Positions 28,665-42,211 of a stretch of DNA of 64,000 bases are shown in pieces; the first letter of the stretch is position 1; the number at the start of each line of letters is the position of its first letter. The stretch is taken from positions 248,001 to 312,000 of the forward strand of contig JALQPE010002403.1 in assembly GCA_030407315.1 (NCBI GenBank), read 5' to 3'. The notes under the pieces are model-generated. The model was given only the letters and a program-made list of their open reading frames with translations, had not been told where the DNA came from and made no database searches. Both the position numbers and the translations under genes were made by a program. This DNA comes from Asparagopsis taxiformis (taxonomy: Eukaryota; Rhodophyta; Florideophyceae; Bonnemaisoniales; Bonnemaisoniaceae).

Positions 28665-29744
28665 ATGTCGACACCTACCGAAGCTCCTAGGACGGACAAG
28701 CCTGAACAACCACCATCAAAATCTCTATTCCTACCATGCATCATACTCTTCCTCATTCTAATTCCGCTAGTCCTATTGGCCCTCTTCGCCTACCTCGTCG
28801 TAAACGGGACGGAAGTCACACAAGGCCTCATCCCACCCTCAGAAGCTACCACCGTACTTCACAATCTTGTTGCTCAGGCGCGCGTACGTGTCGGACTCGA
28901 TTGCCAGCTCGGCGCAATCTGTCGGGTGAACCAAACACGCCCGCTACTTTCAGATGGACGCCCCTCGCACGCCATCTGGGATTTGCCGCGAAACCTTATG
29001 AACACCTCATTCGCCAAGGTTCGCCAGTCCATTCCAGACGTGTCGATCCATTACGTATGGGATGAACCCTTGGTCGTTTATTTCGACAATGTCTTGACCG
29101 ATGCTGAGATCGATCTACTCCTCGATACTGCTGAAAGTCGCTTCACCAAGTCCATGGTTGTTGGTCCGGACGGAGAACCTGTGCCCGATGAATCGCGCAC
29201 ATCTGATACCGCTTGGATCTACATGACCGAGAGTGAAGAGATGGCAACTATCGTGTCGAAAGTCGCGTCGCTCTCAGGATTTACTGCCGAACAAGCTGAA
29301 CATATTGGTGTGAATAGATACAAGAGCGCGCAGTATTTCAATCCACATTACGATTTCCTTGCTGAAGATCAACTGTCGAGTTACGCTGAATTCCCAACCT
29401 GCCAAAGAGCAAGCACCACATTGATTTATTTGTCCGACGTAGAGGCTGGGGGTGAAAGTGTCTTTATTCGAAAAGGAACGATGGACGGTTCGTTTGAGGT
29501 CGATCCGCAAAATCCAGATCACCTCATGGTCAAGCCCAAGCGCGGAAGGGTCCTCATCTGGTACGATATGCATCCCTACACCGAGCGCGTCGACACTCGA
29601 ACACTTCATGGTGGCAGCCCAGTCAGAGAAGGTGTTAAGATTGCCGCAACAATCTTCATTAGGAATTGCACACGCAACGTATCATTCGAACCACAGGTAC
29701 CTACCGCACCTGAACAACCCCCAGTTGAAAAAGAAGAGCTTTAG
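28665..29744 (+). CDS. Prolyl 4-hydroxylase, type II membrane protein
   Basis: Encodes 359 residues of the Fe(II)/2-oxoglutarate oxygenase family that hydroxylates proline in secretory proteins (collagen-like or cell-wall proteins) in the ER/Golgi. A short cytosolic N-terminus precedes one transmembrane helix at about 20-45 (CIILFLILIPLVLLALFAYL). The catalytic domain shows the first iron ligands in YFNPHYDFL (HxD), the distal His in TLHGGSPV, and the 2-oxoglutarate-binding Lys in VKIAATIFIRN. The segments RTSDTAWIYM and ASTTLIYLSDVEAGGESVF are characteristic of plant/algal P4Hs. Two N-glycosylation sequons occur in the lumenal part. Convergent with COA5 (70 bp). Confidence 0.92.
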   Translation: MSTPTEAPRTDKPEQPPSKSLFLPCIILFLILIPLVLLALFAYLVVNGTEVTQGLIPPSEATTVLHNLVAQARVRVGLDCQLGAICRVNQTRPLLSDGRPSHAIWDLPRNLMNTSFAKVRQSIPDVSIHYVWDEPLVVYFDNVLTDAEIDLLLDTAESRFTKSMVVGPDGEPVPDESRTSDTAWIYMTESEEMATIVSKVASLSGFTAEQAEHIGVNRYKSAQYFNPHYDFLAEDQLSSYAEFPTCQRASTTLIYLSDVEAGGESVFIRKGTMDGSFEVDPQNPDHLMVKPKRGRVLIWYDMHPYTERVDTRTLHGGSPVREGVKIAATIFIRNCTRNVSFEPQVPTAPEQPPVEKEEL

Positions 29745-29814
29745 AGCCGGAGTAGGATACCATACATAGTAAACTACCAACATCCCTCTACGTGTACACT
29801 GTGTGCTCGTTCTG

Positions 29815-30039
29815 CTAGTATCCCGGTGCACCGCGAATGCGTCGACGCATGTCCAACTGCGCCTGTCGACATTGTGAATATGCGACTCGTATCGCCTTAC
29901 ATGAATCGTCTACACCAGCTGCGTCTGCTTGAACGCAATCTTTCAGTGCCAATTTCTTGTCCGGATGTTCAATGACGCACTTGGAGTCGCTTAAACAGCG
30001 CAGTAGTTCATCAAACAGTCCTTTGCACGATTTCGACAT
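29815..30039 (-). CDS. COA5: Cytochrome c oxidase assembly factor COA5/PET191
   Basis: Encodes 74 residues of the small twin CX9C family needed for complex IV assembly in the mitochondrial intermembrane space. MSKSCKGLFDELLRC gives the first CX9C pair and DSCKAIRVAYSQC gives the second. Two further Cys (DSKC and LKDC) lie between them, as in relatives. The tail QAQLDMRRRIRGAPGY matches the family's RxRGxxGY end. Import and folding would use the Mia40/Erv pathway, so no presequence is expected or seen. Confidence 0.94.
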   Translation of the reverse strand: MSKSCKGLFDELLRCLSDSKCVIEHPDKKLALKDCVQADAAGVDDSCKAIRVAYSQCRQAQLDMRRRIRGAPGY

Positions 30040-30515
30040 GACTGTTTAATAATGTTTCACTTAGATCCCTTGCCACTGCTTCGCACGGTTGGTCTCCTAT
30101 CGTGTCTCTCAAGCTGACTCACTCCGACACTTCTGGCTAGGGGCGCAATAATCAATTGGAAGCGGGCACCATGCCGATGCATGATCTTAACAAAAAGATC
30201 AAGTCTCACAAATTACAGTTCCTTCTGTAAGCAAGGCTCATGAACCCTTGATATTCCCTTATTCGATGGATTCGCGGACTGGGCTCTAGCCAGACGACGT
30301 GCGAAGGTCTCCTGCGAACTTTGCGTTGCACAAGTTGTAAAGTGTTTTCGCGGAAAGTGTCCGCAACCTCTCGACCGATTCGCCGCAGCACAAAATTATC
30401 GCCTATTGTGTCGCTGGCTAAAATAGATGACCAGCAATCTCATCTCATCTCGCTCCTCCTCGTTTCTTTTCTTCTCAATTTACGGCTTGCCTGAGTGCAA
30501 GTAATACAAGCAGCC
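30040..30515. promoter_or_regulatory. Divergent region between COA5 and bL28m
   Basis: About 475 bp between divergent starts of two mitochondrial-protein genes. A GATCTTAAC...AGATCAAG stretch near 30183 superficially recalls U2 snRNA but does not continue as such. No other element was recognised. Confidence 0.35.
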
Positions 30516-31037
30516 ATGCCGCGTATGAAACGTGCATACAGGGGATTGTACGGCAACCGAATGATCCAGTTTGGTAATAAGATCTCATTTGCAGAGAACA
30601 AGACGCGACGAACCTGGAAACCAAATGTGCAGAAGAAGACGGTTTTCAGTGAGACATTGCAGCGCAAGCTGACGTTTCGCATGACAACGCATGTCATTCG
30701 CTGTATTCGAAAGTTTGGTGGCATCGATCAATATTTGATCAAAACGCGTGATTCGGAGATCAAGTACCCCAAAGCCATTGAGCTGAAGGAGGAAATCCTG
30801 GCGATTCGTAAACAGCAACACGAACAGACCAGAGATGAACTGCATGACAATGCAGATGTTATCAGCGTGAAAGGTTCTGATGAGGATGTCACCACAGATT
30901 CTACTGGTGAGAAAGATGAGAAGGGAGGATCCATTCGAACGAAAACTACCCCAGGAGATGCACCACCTGCTTTGTTACGCATGACAACTACTGCAAAGCA
31001 AGCTTACAAGGGATTGCTTCAGGTATTGGACTTCTGA
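30516..31037 (+). CDS. MRPL28: Mitochondrial ribosomal protein bL28m
   Basis: Encodes 173 residues. The N-terminal half is bacterial L28-like: GLYGNRMIQFGNKISFAENK, then KTRRTWKPNVQKKTVFSETL and LTFRMTTHVIRCIRKFGGID, as in yeast/plant mitochondrial L28 (the plastid and bacterial forms are shorter). The C-terminal extension (residues ~95-173) is charged and disordered, ending KQAYKGLLQVLDF. The ATG at 30516 (MPRMKRAYRG) begins the basic leader. COA5 lies divergently, so two mitochondrial genes share this promoter region. Confidence 0.87.
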   Translation: MPRMKRAYRGLYGNRMIQFGNKISFAENKTRRTWKPNVQKKTVFSETLQRKLTFRMTTHVIRCIRKFGGIDQYLIKTRDSEIKYPKAIELKEEILAIRKQQHEQTRDELHDNADVISVKGSDEDVTTDSTGEKDEKGGSIRTKTTPGDAPPALLRMTTTAKQAYKGLLQVLDF

Positions 31038-31639
31038 TAACTATATTCGGCTGTTCTATCCACTGGGGATGTTTAGAAAGGTTCTGGTTGGTGATAGTTC
31101 CAGTCGAACTTTTCTGCAAGCGTCATTCTCCAGAGCCATTCCTTTAATGTCTTTCGTGATCCGTGGCAGCGATCTGCAATGACCTTGAAGTAGTTTCAAT
31201 TCGCTAGAGCGGATGGTTTGATTCGAAACGGAGGTTTGATCCCAGCAGAATGCATTTTGCAGTATTTACGCTTGCTTAAATTTCTGGACAGCAGTCAAAG
31301 CTAAGCTTGCCAATTGTACATTCTCAAGAATTGTTCACGTAAGAATGTGACGTTTCATGGGACTTAAATGACTATATACAAACGGCCGTCAGCTTTGATG
31401 ACTCACAATTTACTGCAAGTATCTTAGTTTGCCCTACCTTGACTGAAGTGTACATAGACTAACAAACTTATCAGCGCTCCAAGACAAGTTGAGCCGACAG
31501 AATGAATTACACAATGGGAGCTCTGAAGGGACGCCCCGGTCGGATACTTTACTTACCAAAATGTGTCAAGAAACAACATTTAGCTGGTTCTACTCATTGA
31601 TACAGAACTTCCCTACTTTCCAACATGCTGTTGTAGAGC
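31038..31639. other. Convergent 3' intergenic region
   Basis: About 600 bp between the 3' ends of bL28m and polyubiquitin. No coding frame of interest. It holds both 3' UTRs. Confidence 0.4.
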
Positions 31640-34308
<2,669 letters not shown>

Positions 34309-36763
34309 CTATGCACCCAAATCTTTCTTAATCTTGTTCAACGCAGATCCAGCTTTGAACCATTCCAGTTGTTCAGCATTGAAAGTATGGTTGAGTGTCA
34401 CGTCAAACGCTGATCCGTCAGTCTTCTTCACCTTCATGGTAACGGGACTTCCTGGCGTCAGACTGTCCAATCCGACAATAGACACTCTATCATTGTAACT
34501 AATCTTATCATAGTCTCCAGCGTCAGCAAATGTTAGTGGTAGCATTCCCTGCTTCTTCAGATTCGTCTCATGAATGCGAGCAAATGATTTCACAATCACA
34601 GCAACTCCTCCAAGATGACGTGGTTCCAACGCGGCGTGCTCACGACTCGACCCTTCTCCATAGTTCTCATCTCCGATCACCACCCATTTCACACCATCGG
34701 CCTTGTAGGCGCGCGCAGTATCCGGAACTCCACCATATTCCCCAGTGAAAACGTTTTCAACATTATTCACCTCCCCGTTTCCATCGTTCACCGCACCAAT
34801 CAACATATTGTTAGAAATGTTGTCCAGATGGCCGCGATACTTCAACCAGGGACCAGCCATGGAAATGTGGTCCGTAGTACACTTCCCTCGTGCCTTGATC
34901 AGAATAGGCATATCCACATAGTCTTTTCCATCCCATGGTGCAAAAGGTTCCAGAAGAGCTAGGCGCTGAGACGATGGAGCAATGTCGACTTGAACACTCG
35001 ACCCATCTTCAACTGGAGGCTGGAATGTATCCTCTCCGGGATCGAAACCGCGCGCTGGAAGTTCATCTCCACTAGGCGCGCTCAGCTTGAACTCGACACC
35101 ATCCGGGCCTTTGAGGCTGTCAGTTGCCGGATTGAACGCCAGCGAGCCAGCGATCGACATGGCGGTAACAATTTCTGGTGAAGCGACAAATGCATGCGTC
35201 TGCGGGTTGCCATCGTTTCGCTGCGAAAAGTTGCGATTGAAAGATGTAATAATCGAGTTTGGAGTTCCCTTGGGTACATCCGATCGATTCCACTGTCCAA
35301 TGCAAGGACCGCACGCATTGGCGAGCACAGTCCCACCAGCTTCCGTGAACGTGTCCAGAATTCCATCACGAGAGATTGTGGCGCGAACCTGTTCAGATCC
35401 AGGAGTAATGTTGAAGACAGACTTACTCTTCAGTCCGTGGTCGAGAGCTTGCTTGACAACTGATGCTGCTCTCGACATGTCTTCATACGATGAGTTTGTG
35501 CATGAGCCGATTAAACCGGCAGACAGCTCTACAGGCCAACCATTCTTGACAACCGCCTCCTTGAACTCGGAAAGCGGATGCGCGAGATCTGGAGTAAATG
35601 GACCGTTCACATGCGGCTCAAGTTCAGATAGATTGATTTCAATCAGTTGATCATAGACAGCGTTCTCATCTGCTCGCAGATGTTCAGAGAATGAACTGGC
35701 AAGGTTGGCGACACCCTCACGACCAGTTGACTTTAGATATGCACCCATACGATCATTATACGGGAACATGGAAGTTGTTGCACCAATTTCGGCACCCATG
35801 TTACAAATCGTTCCCATACCGGTGCAACTGAGAGAATCTACACCTTCACCAAAGTATTCAACGATTGCGCCGGTACCGCCCTTCACAGTGAGAATGCCTG
35901 CAACTTTGAGAATGATATCCTTCGGGGAAGCCCATTCCTTGAGCTTGCCAGTTAGTTTGACGCCAATTACCTTGGGTGCCTTGAGCTCCCATGGCAGTCC
36001 CACCATGACATCTACAGCATCGGCGCCACCAACTCCAATTGCACAGGCACCGAGACCACCTGCGTTAGGTGTGTGAGAATCTGTTCCGATCATGAGCAGA
36101 CCGGGGAACGCATAATTCTCCAAAACGATCTGATGAATGATTCCAGAGCCGGGTTTCCAGAAACCGAGTCCATACTTCTTTGCTGCAGAGGAGAGGAAAC
36201 TGTAGACTTCCTTATTGACATCATTGGCCTTGGCCATATCCGCTTCGGCGCCAGCCTCAGCAGCAATAAGATGGTCGCAATGAATTGTGGAAGGGACGGC
36301 AACCTGAGGGCGTGCAGAAGCCATAAATTGAATGACGGCCATCTGGGCCGTAGCATCCTGCAAGGCAACGCGCTCCGGGCGAAGCTTTAAAAATGTCTCT
36401 CCACGAACAGGAAGCTGTTCAGGATCGTCGAGATGTCCGTACAGAACCTTCTCTGCGAGGCATAGTGGGCGATTGAGACTAGGTGCAATGAAAAGATCGC
36501 AGAAGCGGGATGATTAGTCACAGTTGAATTGAATGAATGCGATCTTCGACAGAGAAGCATTGGATACAAATTGCAGTGGTGCAGATGAAAGATACTTACT
36601 TTTTACGCACGAAATTCAATCTATCGTCAATGGCGGCATAGATTGGCTCGAGTTCGTTATGTGGCTCCAGTGGGCTCATAGGGGTAGCACGCGGAGCGGC
36701 AGATACGCGCAAGGAGCGCGCTCCCGTGCGAGCGACGGCGGCAATGCGCGCAATGCCGACCAT
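34309..36763 (-). CDS. ACO2: Aconitate hydratase, mitochondrial (two exons)
   Basis: Joined exons 36763-36600 and 36478-34309 give 777 residues, the usual length. The enzyme interconverts citrate and isocitrate in the TCA cycle. Exon 1 supplies a mitochondrial presequence ([20 protein letters not shown]) and the first mature residues; the exons join to read [20 protein letters not shown], exactly as in animal ACO2. The [4Fe-4S] ligands lie in [11 protein letters not shown] and [12 protein letters not shown]. Further landmarks are [23 protein letters not shown] and [18 protein letters not shown]. The sequence is of the mitochondrial (ACO2) type and not the cytosolic/IRP type used by plants. 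Taking only the long frame would lose the first 93 residues. Confidence 0.95.
36479..36599 (-). other. ACO2: Aconitase intron 1
   Basis: A 121-nt phase-2 intron with donor GTAAGT and acceptor CACCTAG. Removing it joins the presequence exon to the [11 protein letters not shown] block in frame. Confidence 0.82.
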
Positions 36764-37904
36764 TTTTGCGGAGCGGGTGGGGAAAGGAGGTGGTGCTTGA
36801 AGGCGACAAAGGTAAGCAGGTGGTCACGGGTCGATAGAGGCAGTGTCATTGGCCATATTGGCCCATTGTGCATTGCATATGTCGGCGACTGGAGCAGCAG
36901 AAATGAATGGAAAAAGATATTTCAGCTTGCATGGCATTTGACAAATTTCATTTGTTGATTTGGTTTGGTTGGTGTTTAGTCTTGGTTTTGGATTGGATAT
37001 TAGAGATAGTGGTTCAGCCAATTGTAATCTGACAAGCAGATACAACGGGAAATGGATTAGATATTTTTACACTGGTGCTTTTGACAATGAGCCATGGATA
37101 CACTGTGGTGTGAGGACACAAGTGTAACAAATCCACAATGTAACAAGTATACCTTGCTGCCAAATCAAACTTGAACAATGTCGGTGCAATGATGATGCAA
37201 CTGGGAAGGGGTTTCACGCATCATCGCGGCAATGACGTTTATCACTGAATCACGCAAAACAGTGTATGCGGCATACAGATGCATATTGAAGGCCAACCTA
37301 CCAATATTGCACCATTATAGAATATGTGGACATGAATAGGGTTGTTTCTTACTTTTCATCCGTAATATATGGCTGATACGTGCTAGGTAACGACAAGATA
37401 CGGCGCAGTGGGTCACAAAGCAATGCATCAATTTCTACGAAAGTCTCGCAACAGGACAAGAACCATGTTGACAATAACATATCATAAACATTTGGCCCGA
37501 TTGCACCATTCGTACACGTTGCATTTTTGTGCTATAGTCAGTAAAACGTCCACAAATAGATTCAATTGGGCATCTGTAAGCGCACACACGTCGAACAAAT
37601 GCGGTTCCCCGCAGCGTAGCGCAGCGGTGCGCAGTGCAATGCAGTGCAGTGCAGTGCAGTGCAGTGCAGTGCTGCGATTGTCCCATGGCATCCTACACTC
37701 GTCGGACCCGCCACTGATCTGGCGGAACATCTCATACAACGCGAATATCATTCATTTTTATTACACGTGCAACAAACAAACAGCACACAGCGGCCCTGAA
37801 AGTGGCATCGCGCGCAGCGCAACATCTTCCATGCAATTCATGTAAACACGCCATCCGCGCAATTGACCATCTCGCTCGCCACATCCGCCACCAACGCACC
37901 AACC
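36764..37904. promoter_or_regulatory. Divergent region upstream of aconitase
   Basis: 1.1 kb between divergent starts. It contains an exact evening element on the minus strand (37059-37067), a GCAGT pentanucleotide array (37631-37670), and CACGTG at 37764-37769. No gene was recognised. Confidence 0.4.
37631..37670. repeat. GCAGT pentanucleotide microsatellite
   Basis: Eight tandem 5-bp units, the second imperfect (GCAAT) and the last six perfect. It lies in a non-coding stretch 235 bp upstream of the next gene. Confidence 0.9.
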
Positions 37905-38315
37905 ATGTCCGCACCCGCTCTATCGCTCCCCTCTCCTCCCTACGACGCCGGCCTCACCAAGGTGGCCCAGCTGCACGTCAAGCGCTCCTACCGCTCGCAG
38001 TCGTTGCTGGGAAAGCTCAAACGAGCCGCCCGCCTTTCAGATTCAACGCCAGTGCCCCCTGCTCGTCCCCATGCCATACCAAAACCACCTGTGCAGAAGA
38101 CGCGCGAATTGCCGTTTCCATCCTCATCGCCGTTGACACCAGACGACTCGACAGCATCCCGCTCCTTCCTGGCCGGCTCCGTGTCAGAAAAACGAGCACC
38201 ACAGCCCAAGCAAGAAGCAAAACCCTCGCTGTCTCCGGAGAAAGTCTGGCAGGATCTTGAGCAATTTGCCAGATACGATACTACTTTCTATTCCAGACTA
38301 CCCGGCTATTGGTAA
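37905..38315 (+). CDS. Unknown small Pro/Ser-rich protein
   Basis: Encodes 136 residues, no family recognised. It is mostly disordered (Ser, Pro, Lys), with a basic patch HVKRSYRSQSLLGKLKRAAR and a more ordered C-terminal end, SPEKVWQDLEQFARYDTTFY followed by SRLPGYW. The aromatic C-terminus looks like a conserved short motif and may be a binding peptide. The ATG at 37905 (ACCATGTCC) is in good context; an in-frame ATG-less extension lies upstream. Convergent with the TCAIM-like gene (106 bp). Coding status is supported by composition only. Confidence 0.55.
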   Translation: MSAPALSLPSPPYDAGLTKVAQLHVKRSYRSQSLLGKLKRAARLSDSTPVPPARPHAIPKPPVQKTRELPFPSSSPLTPDDSTASRSFLAGSVSEKRAPQPKQEAKPSLSPEKVWQDLEQFARYDTTFYSRLPGYW

Positions 38316-38421
38316 CACAGTTGCCAATTTCACATGTTCGCCCTGCTCTTCTTCGCCTATTTTATATCATGCATTGTATTTAACCGTTGGCAACCTGTGC
38401 AAAAGTCGCTCCAAGCGCCCG

Positions 38422-39861
38422 TTAAATCTGTATAGACTGGTAAAAATCAAACGGAATCTCAACTTCACCGCTCTCCGCAAGAAAACGAGCTTGTCTACCG
38501 ACAACTACACTCATCCCATCAAAAACTCCCCGCAATCTCCCAGCATCTTCTCGCAGGTGTCCCAGAGCCGCTCCCCATTCAATATCCGACACTTCTCCCC
38601 GGCGCAATCCTCCCACTCCGAGTGCTCGTATCACATTCCTAACTCGTTTCATCTCCCTAACCCTCTTCGATTCCTGCCACTCAAACTCCGCATTCAACCG
38701 TCCACCAGCCTCATTAACTGCCGCCAAAATCCCCTCCGCACCCCCATTCATTCCGACTTTCAACACACCCCTGTCCACATCACTCTCAACCCCATCGCCA
38801 GCCTCAACCATCACTACAATTCTCTCTGCTCTGCTCTTTGCCGTCTGGCCGCATCTGATACTTCCCAATAGCTCCTCATATAATGCAACCTCCTTCCCTG
38901 CCCTCAGAAGCCCATCTAGCGTATCATGTCCGCTGTTTCCAAAATTATGCATAACCAGCTTCACGCGCAGCACCTTAGCAGCCTTCGATTCTGCCAATCG
39001 CAAATTCGCAGCTGCAGCACGACATCTCTCACATGCAACACGCACCTGCTCGGAACGCAACACATCCTGCCATGCATCCCCAGAAGCGCACGCTCCAAGC
39101 AGTAACCATGGCTGAGCACCTGCGTCGTTGAATTGCACTCCAAACCCACCATCAAGCTCTATGACAAGCGGGCGCAAATCAACATCAATCCCATGCAGTG
39201 TGCTATTCAGTCTTCTGAAAAGCCCTGTCAACTTCTCTGCTGCAGGCAATCCACCGCCGAAAACTACCGAAATGCCGCGTGAACGCTGCAATGCAAGGCG
39301 TGTCACCAATACTTCATCGTCAAGACCGGGTGAAGAGGCGCTTTCAGCATGTCGTTGCTTCACACTAGCCATCTCCATCTGGCGTGCATGGCGTACCAAT
39401 TGACTAAGTGAATTGAATTCAATGTTTGCCGCCCCAGCTTGTCTCCTTCCGCTGGATGGGAGGACACTATCAGGTGGCGGCTCCAGCCCAAGAGATTGGA
39501 ATAGAGTATGGATAGAATGTGCCAAGTTTGATTCTTGAAATGCAACATCTGCCTTTTTCAAACCGGTTTCATCACTAGTTCCTTCCGAGGGAGATGATGC
39601 TTGTACGTAAAAGGTAAGCTTTTGTTTCGGAAGTGGCGCTTGGGGAGGAATATTAGTTATCTTAGCCGATATCCTATCAAAATGCCGATCCAAAGCTGAT
39701 TGCAATACTTGTAACGATGCCTCGTTTACCGCACGTTGCTCTGGAAAACGCCCCAGTTTATCTGGATGGATGTGTTTGTAGAGACGGTGAATGTGTTTTT
39801 TCAACTCCCGCACAGTTTGGGTCGCCTTAGATGGCTTTGAGGATGCAAATCGCGGTAACAT
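38422..39861 (-). CDS. TCAIM-like protein (DUF4460/DUF4461), probable mitochondrial
   Basis: Encodes at least 479 residues. The N-terminal block VRELKKHIHRLYKHIHPDKL then GRFPEQRAVNEASLQVLQSA matches the DUF4460 region of TCAIM proteins; it resembles a J-domain helix pair and has HPD at the right place. The long C-terminal part (VFGGGLPAAEKLTGLFRRLN and onward to FYQSIQI) would be DUF4461. In animals TCAIM is mitochondrial. The ATG at 39861 (MLPRFASSKPSK) gives a basic leader. Upstream, a consensus donor GTAAGT on the minus strand near 39930 suggests a short extra 5' exon, but I could not join it in frame, so the true start is unresolved. Confidence 0.65.
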   Translation of the reverse strand: MLPRFASSKPSKATQTVRELKKHIHRLYKHIHPDKLGRFPEQRAVNEASLQVLQSALDRHFDRISAKITNIPPQAPLPKQKLTFYVQASSPSEGTSDETGLKKADVAFQESNLAHSIHTLFQSLGLEPPPDSVLPSSGRRQAGAANIEFNSLSQLVRHARQMEMASVKQRHAESASSPGLDDEVLVTRLALQRSRGISVVFGGGLPAAEKLTGLFRRLNSTLHGIDVDLRPLVIELDGGFGVQFNDAGAQPWLLLGACASGDAWQDVLRSEQVRVACERCRAAAANLRLAESKAAKVLRVKLVMHNFGNSGHDTLDGLLRAGKEVALYEELLGSIRCGQTAKSRAERIVVMVEAGDGVESDVDRGVLKVGMNGGAEGILAAVNEAGGRLNAEFEWQESKRVREMKRVRNVIRALGVGGLRRGEVSDIEWGAALGHLREDAGRLRGVFDGMSVVVGRQARFLAESGEVEIPFDFYQSIQI

Positions 39862-40290
39862 CACCTCCTGCTGACCTTTTTGTTCGACCCGGTTCGTTGC
39901 ATTTAGATCTCGCAATTTTGCAAATACTTACCAGATGCTTTTGGATTGACCAATTGAAGAGCGATACATCCACATTATCTGTTACGTCGTAGTCCACTCA
40001 AGTGAGTGCAACTTGCACAAGTTTGAGGCTACAATCGACCACCTGAGCCACGATGGGGCTGTTCATTTCTGCCCTGCGCGTTATTAACGCCAACGAGTGC
40101 TTTGTGGGTGTGAAAGCGAAGCAAAATTTTGAATATCTCAGATTTGCATCCACTTATTAGGTAATGAAACTGTTCAACAAAACTCGAAAGCTGAAATCCG
40201 TTATGGGTAGTCCCAATTGTTTATTCATCGCAGAACTACAACAAAGGCAAGAGTACATGCGAGTAGTGGTGGCTGTTGAGGCTACCCAGA
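39862..40290. other. Intergenic; possible 5' exon of TCAIM-like gene
   Basis: About 430 bp. It has a good 5' splice donor (GTAAGT) on the minus strand near 39930 preceded by ATG-containing sequence, which may be a first exon. The rest includes the RPT2 3' flank. Confidence 0.3.
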
Positions 40291-41616
40291 CTACAAGTAC
40301 AAACCCTCTGGTACACCCTGGTTTTTCTTATACAAAACATTCTCTCTCGCCTTCTTGAAGTCTGAGTGCATAACCTTCATTCTTCTTTCTCGAAGCGCCA
40401 TAAGACCAGCCTCTGTACAAATTGCCTTAATATCTGCACCGCTAAGTTCATCCTTACTCATGACAAACTCTTCGAGGTTGACATCCGTAGCCAATGTCAT
40501 TCGACCGGTGTGAATGTTGAAAATTCGTCGCTTCGTCTTCTCGTCTGGCAGTGGGAACTCAATCTTTCGATCAATACGTCCAGGACGAAGCAATGCAGGA
40601 TCCAAAGATTCTATGCGATTGGTAGCAAGTAGAACCTTGACATCACCGCGGCTGTCGAAACCATCAAGCTGGTTGAGCAGCTCAAGCATAGTCCTCTGGA
40701 TTTCGCGCTCACCTCCGGACGTGGTGTCATACCTCTTTGTTCCAACAGCATCGATTTCATCAATGAATACAATTGAAGGCGCCATATCCTCTGCCACTCT
40801 GAACAATTCCCTCACCAGTTTGGGGCCGTCACCGAGATATTTCTGGATCAGTTCTGAACCGACAACACGGAGGAATGAGGCTGAAGTACTATTTGCAACT
40901 GCCTTTGCAAGAAGTGTCTTACCAGTTCCTGGCTCTCCATACAGGATCACTCCCTTCGGAGGCTTGATACCCATATCCTCGTACAACTCAGGATGGGTGA
41001 GTGGAAGTTCGACAGCTTCCTTGATCTCTTGTATTTGAGTTTCTAGACCTCCAATATCAGCATAACTCTCCAGGGGAGCCTTATCTACTTTCATAACGCT
41101 CACCATGGGATCAGCATCATCGGCCAACATACCGACGACACTGAAAAACTTCTGATGCAGCAAGACTGAACTGCCAGGTTCGAGCTGATCCTTATCGACA
41201 AATGAAGACATATAAACGTAATATTCGGGACCGACTGCTGAGGAAACAATAGCGTGATCGTCGTCAATAATCTCCTCAAGGGTGCCCACACCCATTGGCG
41301 TTCCGCGGATATCCTCGACTTTCGTGCGATCTTCCTCTGTACGTTCTTCACGTGGCTTGTACCGCTCCTGATTAGTCACAAACTCCTCCTCCATGAGCAG
41401 GTAATCCTTGACTCGGTCGAGTTTAAGTAATCGCAGGCGGCATTTAGCTGTCGGTTTGATGTTTGGAAGTTTGGCAGCGGCCTCGGGACCGCGCTTCTTC
41501 TTTTTACGGCCAATTCGCGTGGGGCCTGGCGGCGGCTCGTACTTCTTTTTCTTCTTGTCATTCTGATTGTCACCAGGCGGACCACCTCGCGGAAAGCCGC
41601 TTTGGCCGTTTCCCAT
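40291..41616 (-). CDS. RPT2: 26S proteasome regulatory subunit 4 (RPT2)
   Basis: Encodes 441 residues, the AAA+ ATPase subunit RPT2/PSMC1 of the 19S base that unfolds substrates and opens the 20S gate. The start [12 protein letters not shown] keeps the N-myristoylation signature typical of RPT2. Then come a Lys-rich stretch and the coiled-coil/OB region ([20 protein letters not shown]). Next are Walker A GEPGTGKT (about residue 226), Walker [12 protein letters not shown], and the arginine-finger region [17 protein letters not shown]. The C-terminus VPEGLYL is the HbYX tail that docks into the alpha ring. Length and order are canonical; a single exon. Confidence 0.97.
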   Translation of the reverse strand: MGNGQSGFPRGGPPGDNQNDKKKKKYEPPPGPTRIGRKKKKRGPEAAAKLPNIKPTAKCRLRLLKLDRVKDYLLMEEEFVTNQERYKPREERTEEDRTKVEDIRGTPMGVGTLEEIIDDDHAIVSSAVGPEYYVYMSSFVDKDQLEPGSSVLLHQKFFSVVGMLADDADPMVSVMKVDKAPLESYADIGGLETQIQEIKEAVELPLTHPELYEDMGIKPPKGVILYGEPGTGKTLLAKAVANSTSASFLRVVGSELIQKYLGDGPKLVRELFRVAEDMAPSIVFIDEIDAVGTKRYDTTSGGEREIQRTMLELLNQLDGFDSRGDVKVLLATNRIESLDPALLRPGRIDRKIEFPLPDEKTKRRIFNIHTGRMTLATDVNLEEFVMSKDELSGADIKAICTEAGLMALRERRMKVMHSDFKKARENVLYKKNQGVPEGLYL

Positions 41617-42211
41617 AGCAGCTAGTCAAGAAAACTCGACTGCTTAACGTTGCGAAGATTCAATTGCGATTCGCAACTTGGCTGTGAAATGGGGGTTGGC
41701 GCAGGGGGAAAGATTAGATGATGGAAGCAGGTCTGTCGATCGCGTGGACCGATATCAAGCTGACTGGTTTTCCACAAATGCGCAAGAACGAATCATGGTT
41801 CGGGGCTGGAAGGTGATGCTTAATTGGCTGCTGGAACTGTAAGCGTCGCAGGATACTGTAATTTTCCTGAGGTTGGGATTTTGGCAGATACAGATCGAAG
41901 ACTACAATGCAATGGTGCCATGATGGCTGCATGCGAGGTAGTCCAATTCGCCTTGGATGCTACAAGAGAGTTCTGTTGTAGGCAACATAGTCTCTCTGCT
42001 GTTGTTGGATAAGGCTAATAGAGCTCATTTCCTCAGAAGGGTTCTTTTTATGGCTGTTGCATACTTGAGCATGTGTGTTGTGTGAACATGGCCGTTTGAA
42101 GAAGGCTTAGTTGCGACCTTTGATCGCCTCTATAACTTCAAGTCGGATCTGTCCATGAACTTCTTTTTGCCAATGGTATAGAATTGCGCTTTGGAAAGTC
42201 TGAAATTTCAC
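41617..42211. promoter_or_regulatory. Divergent region between RPT2 and tRNase Z
   Basis: About 595 bp between divergent starts. No specific element was recognised and no coding frame of note. Confidence 0.35.

Noticed and set aside
30181..30215. Stretch resembling the U2 snRNA 5' region
   Set aside because: Similarity is limited to about ten bases and the branch-point-pairing region and following stems are missing.
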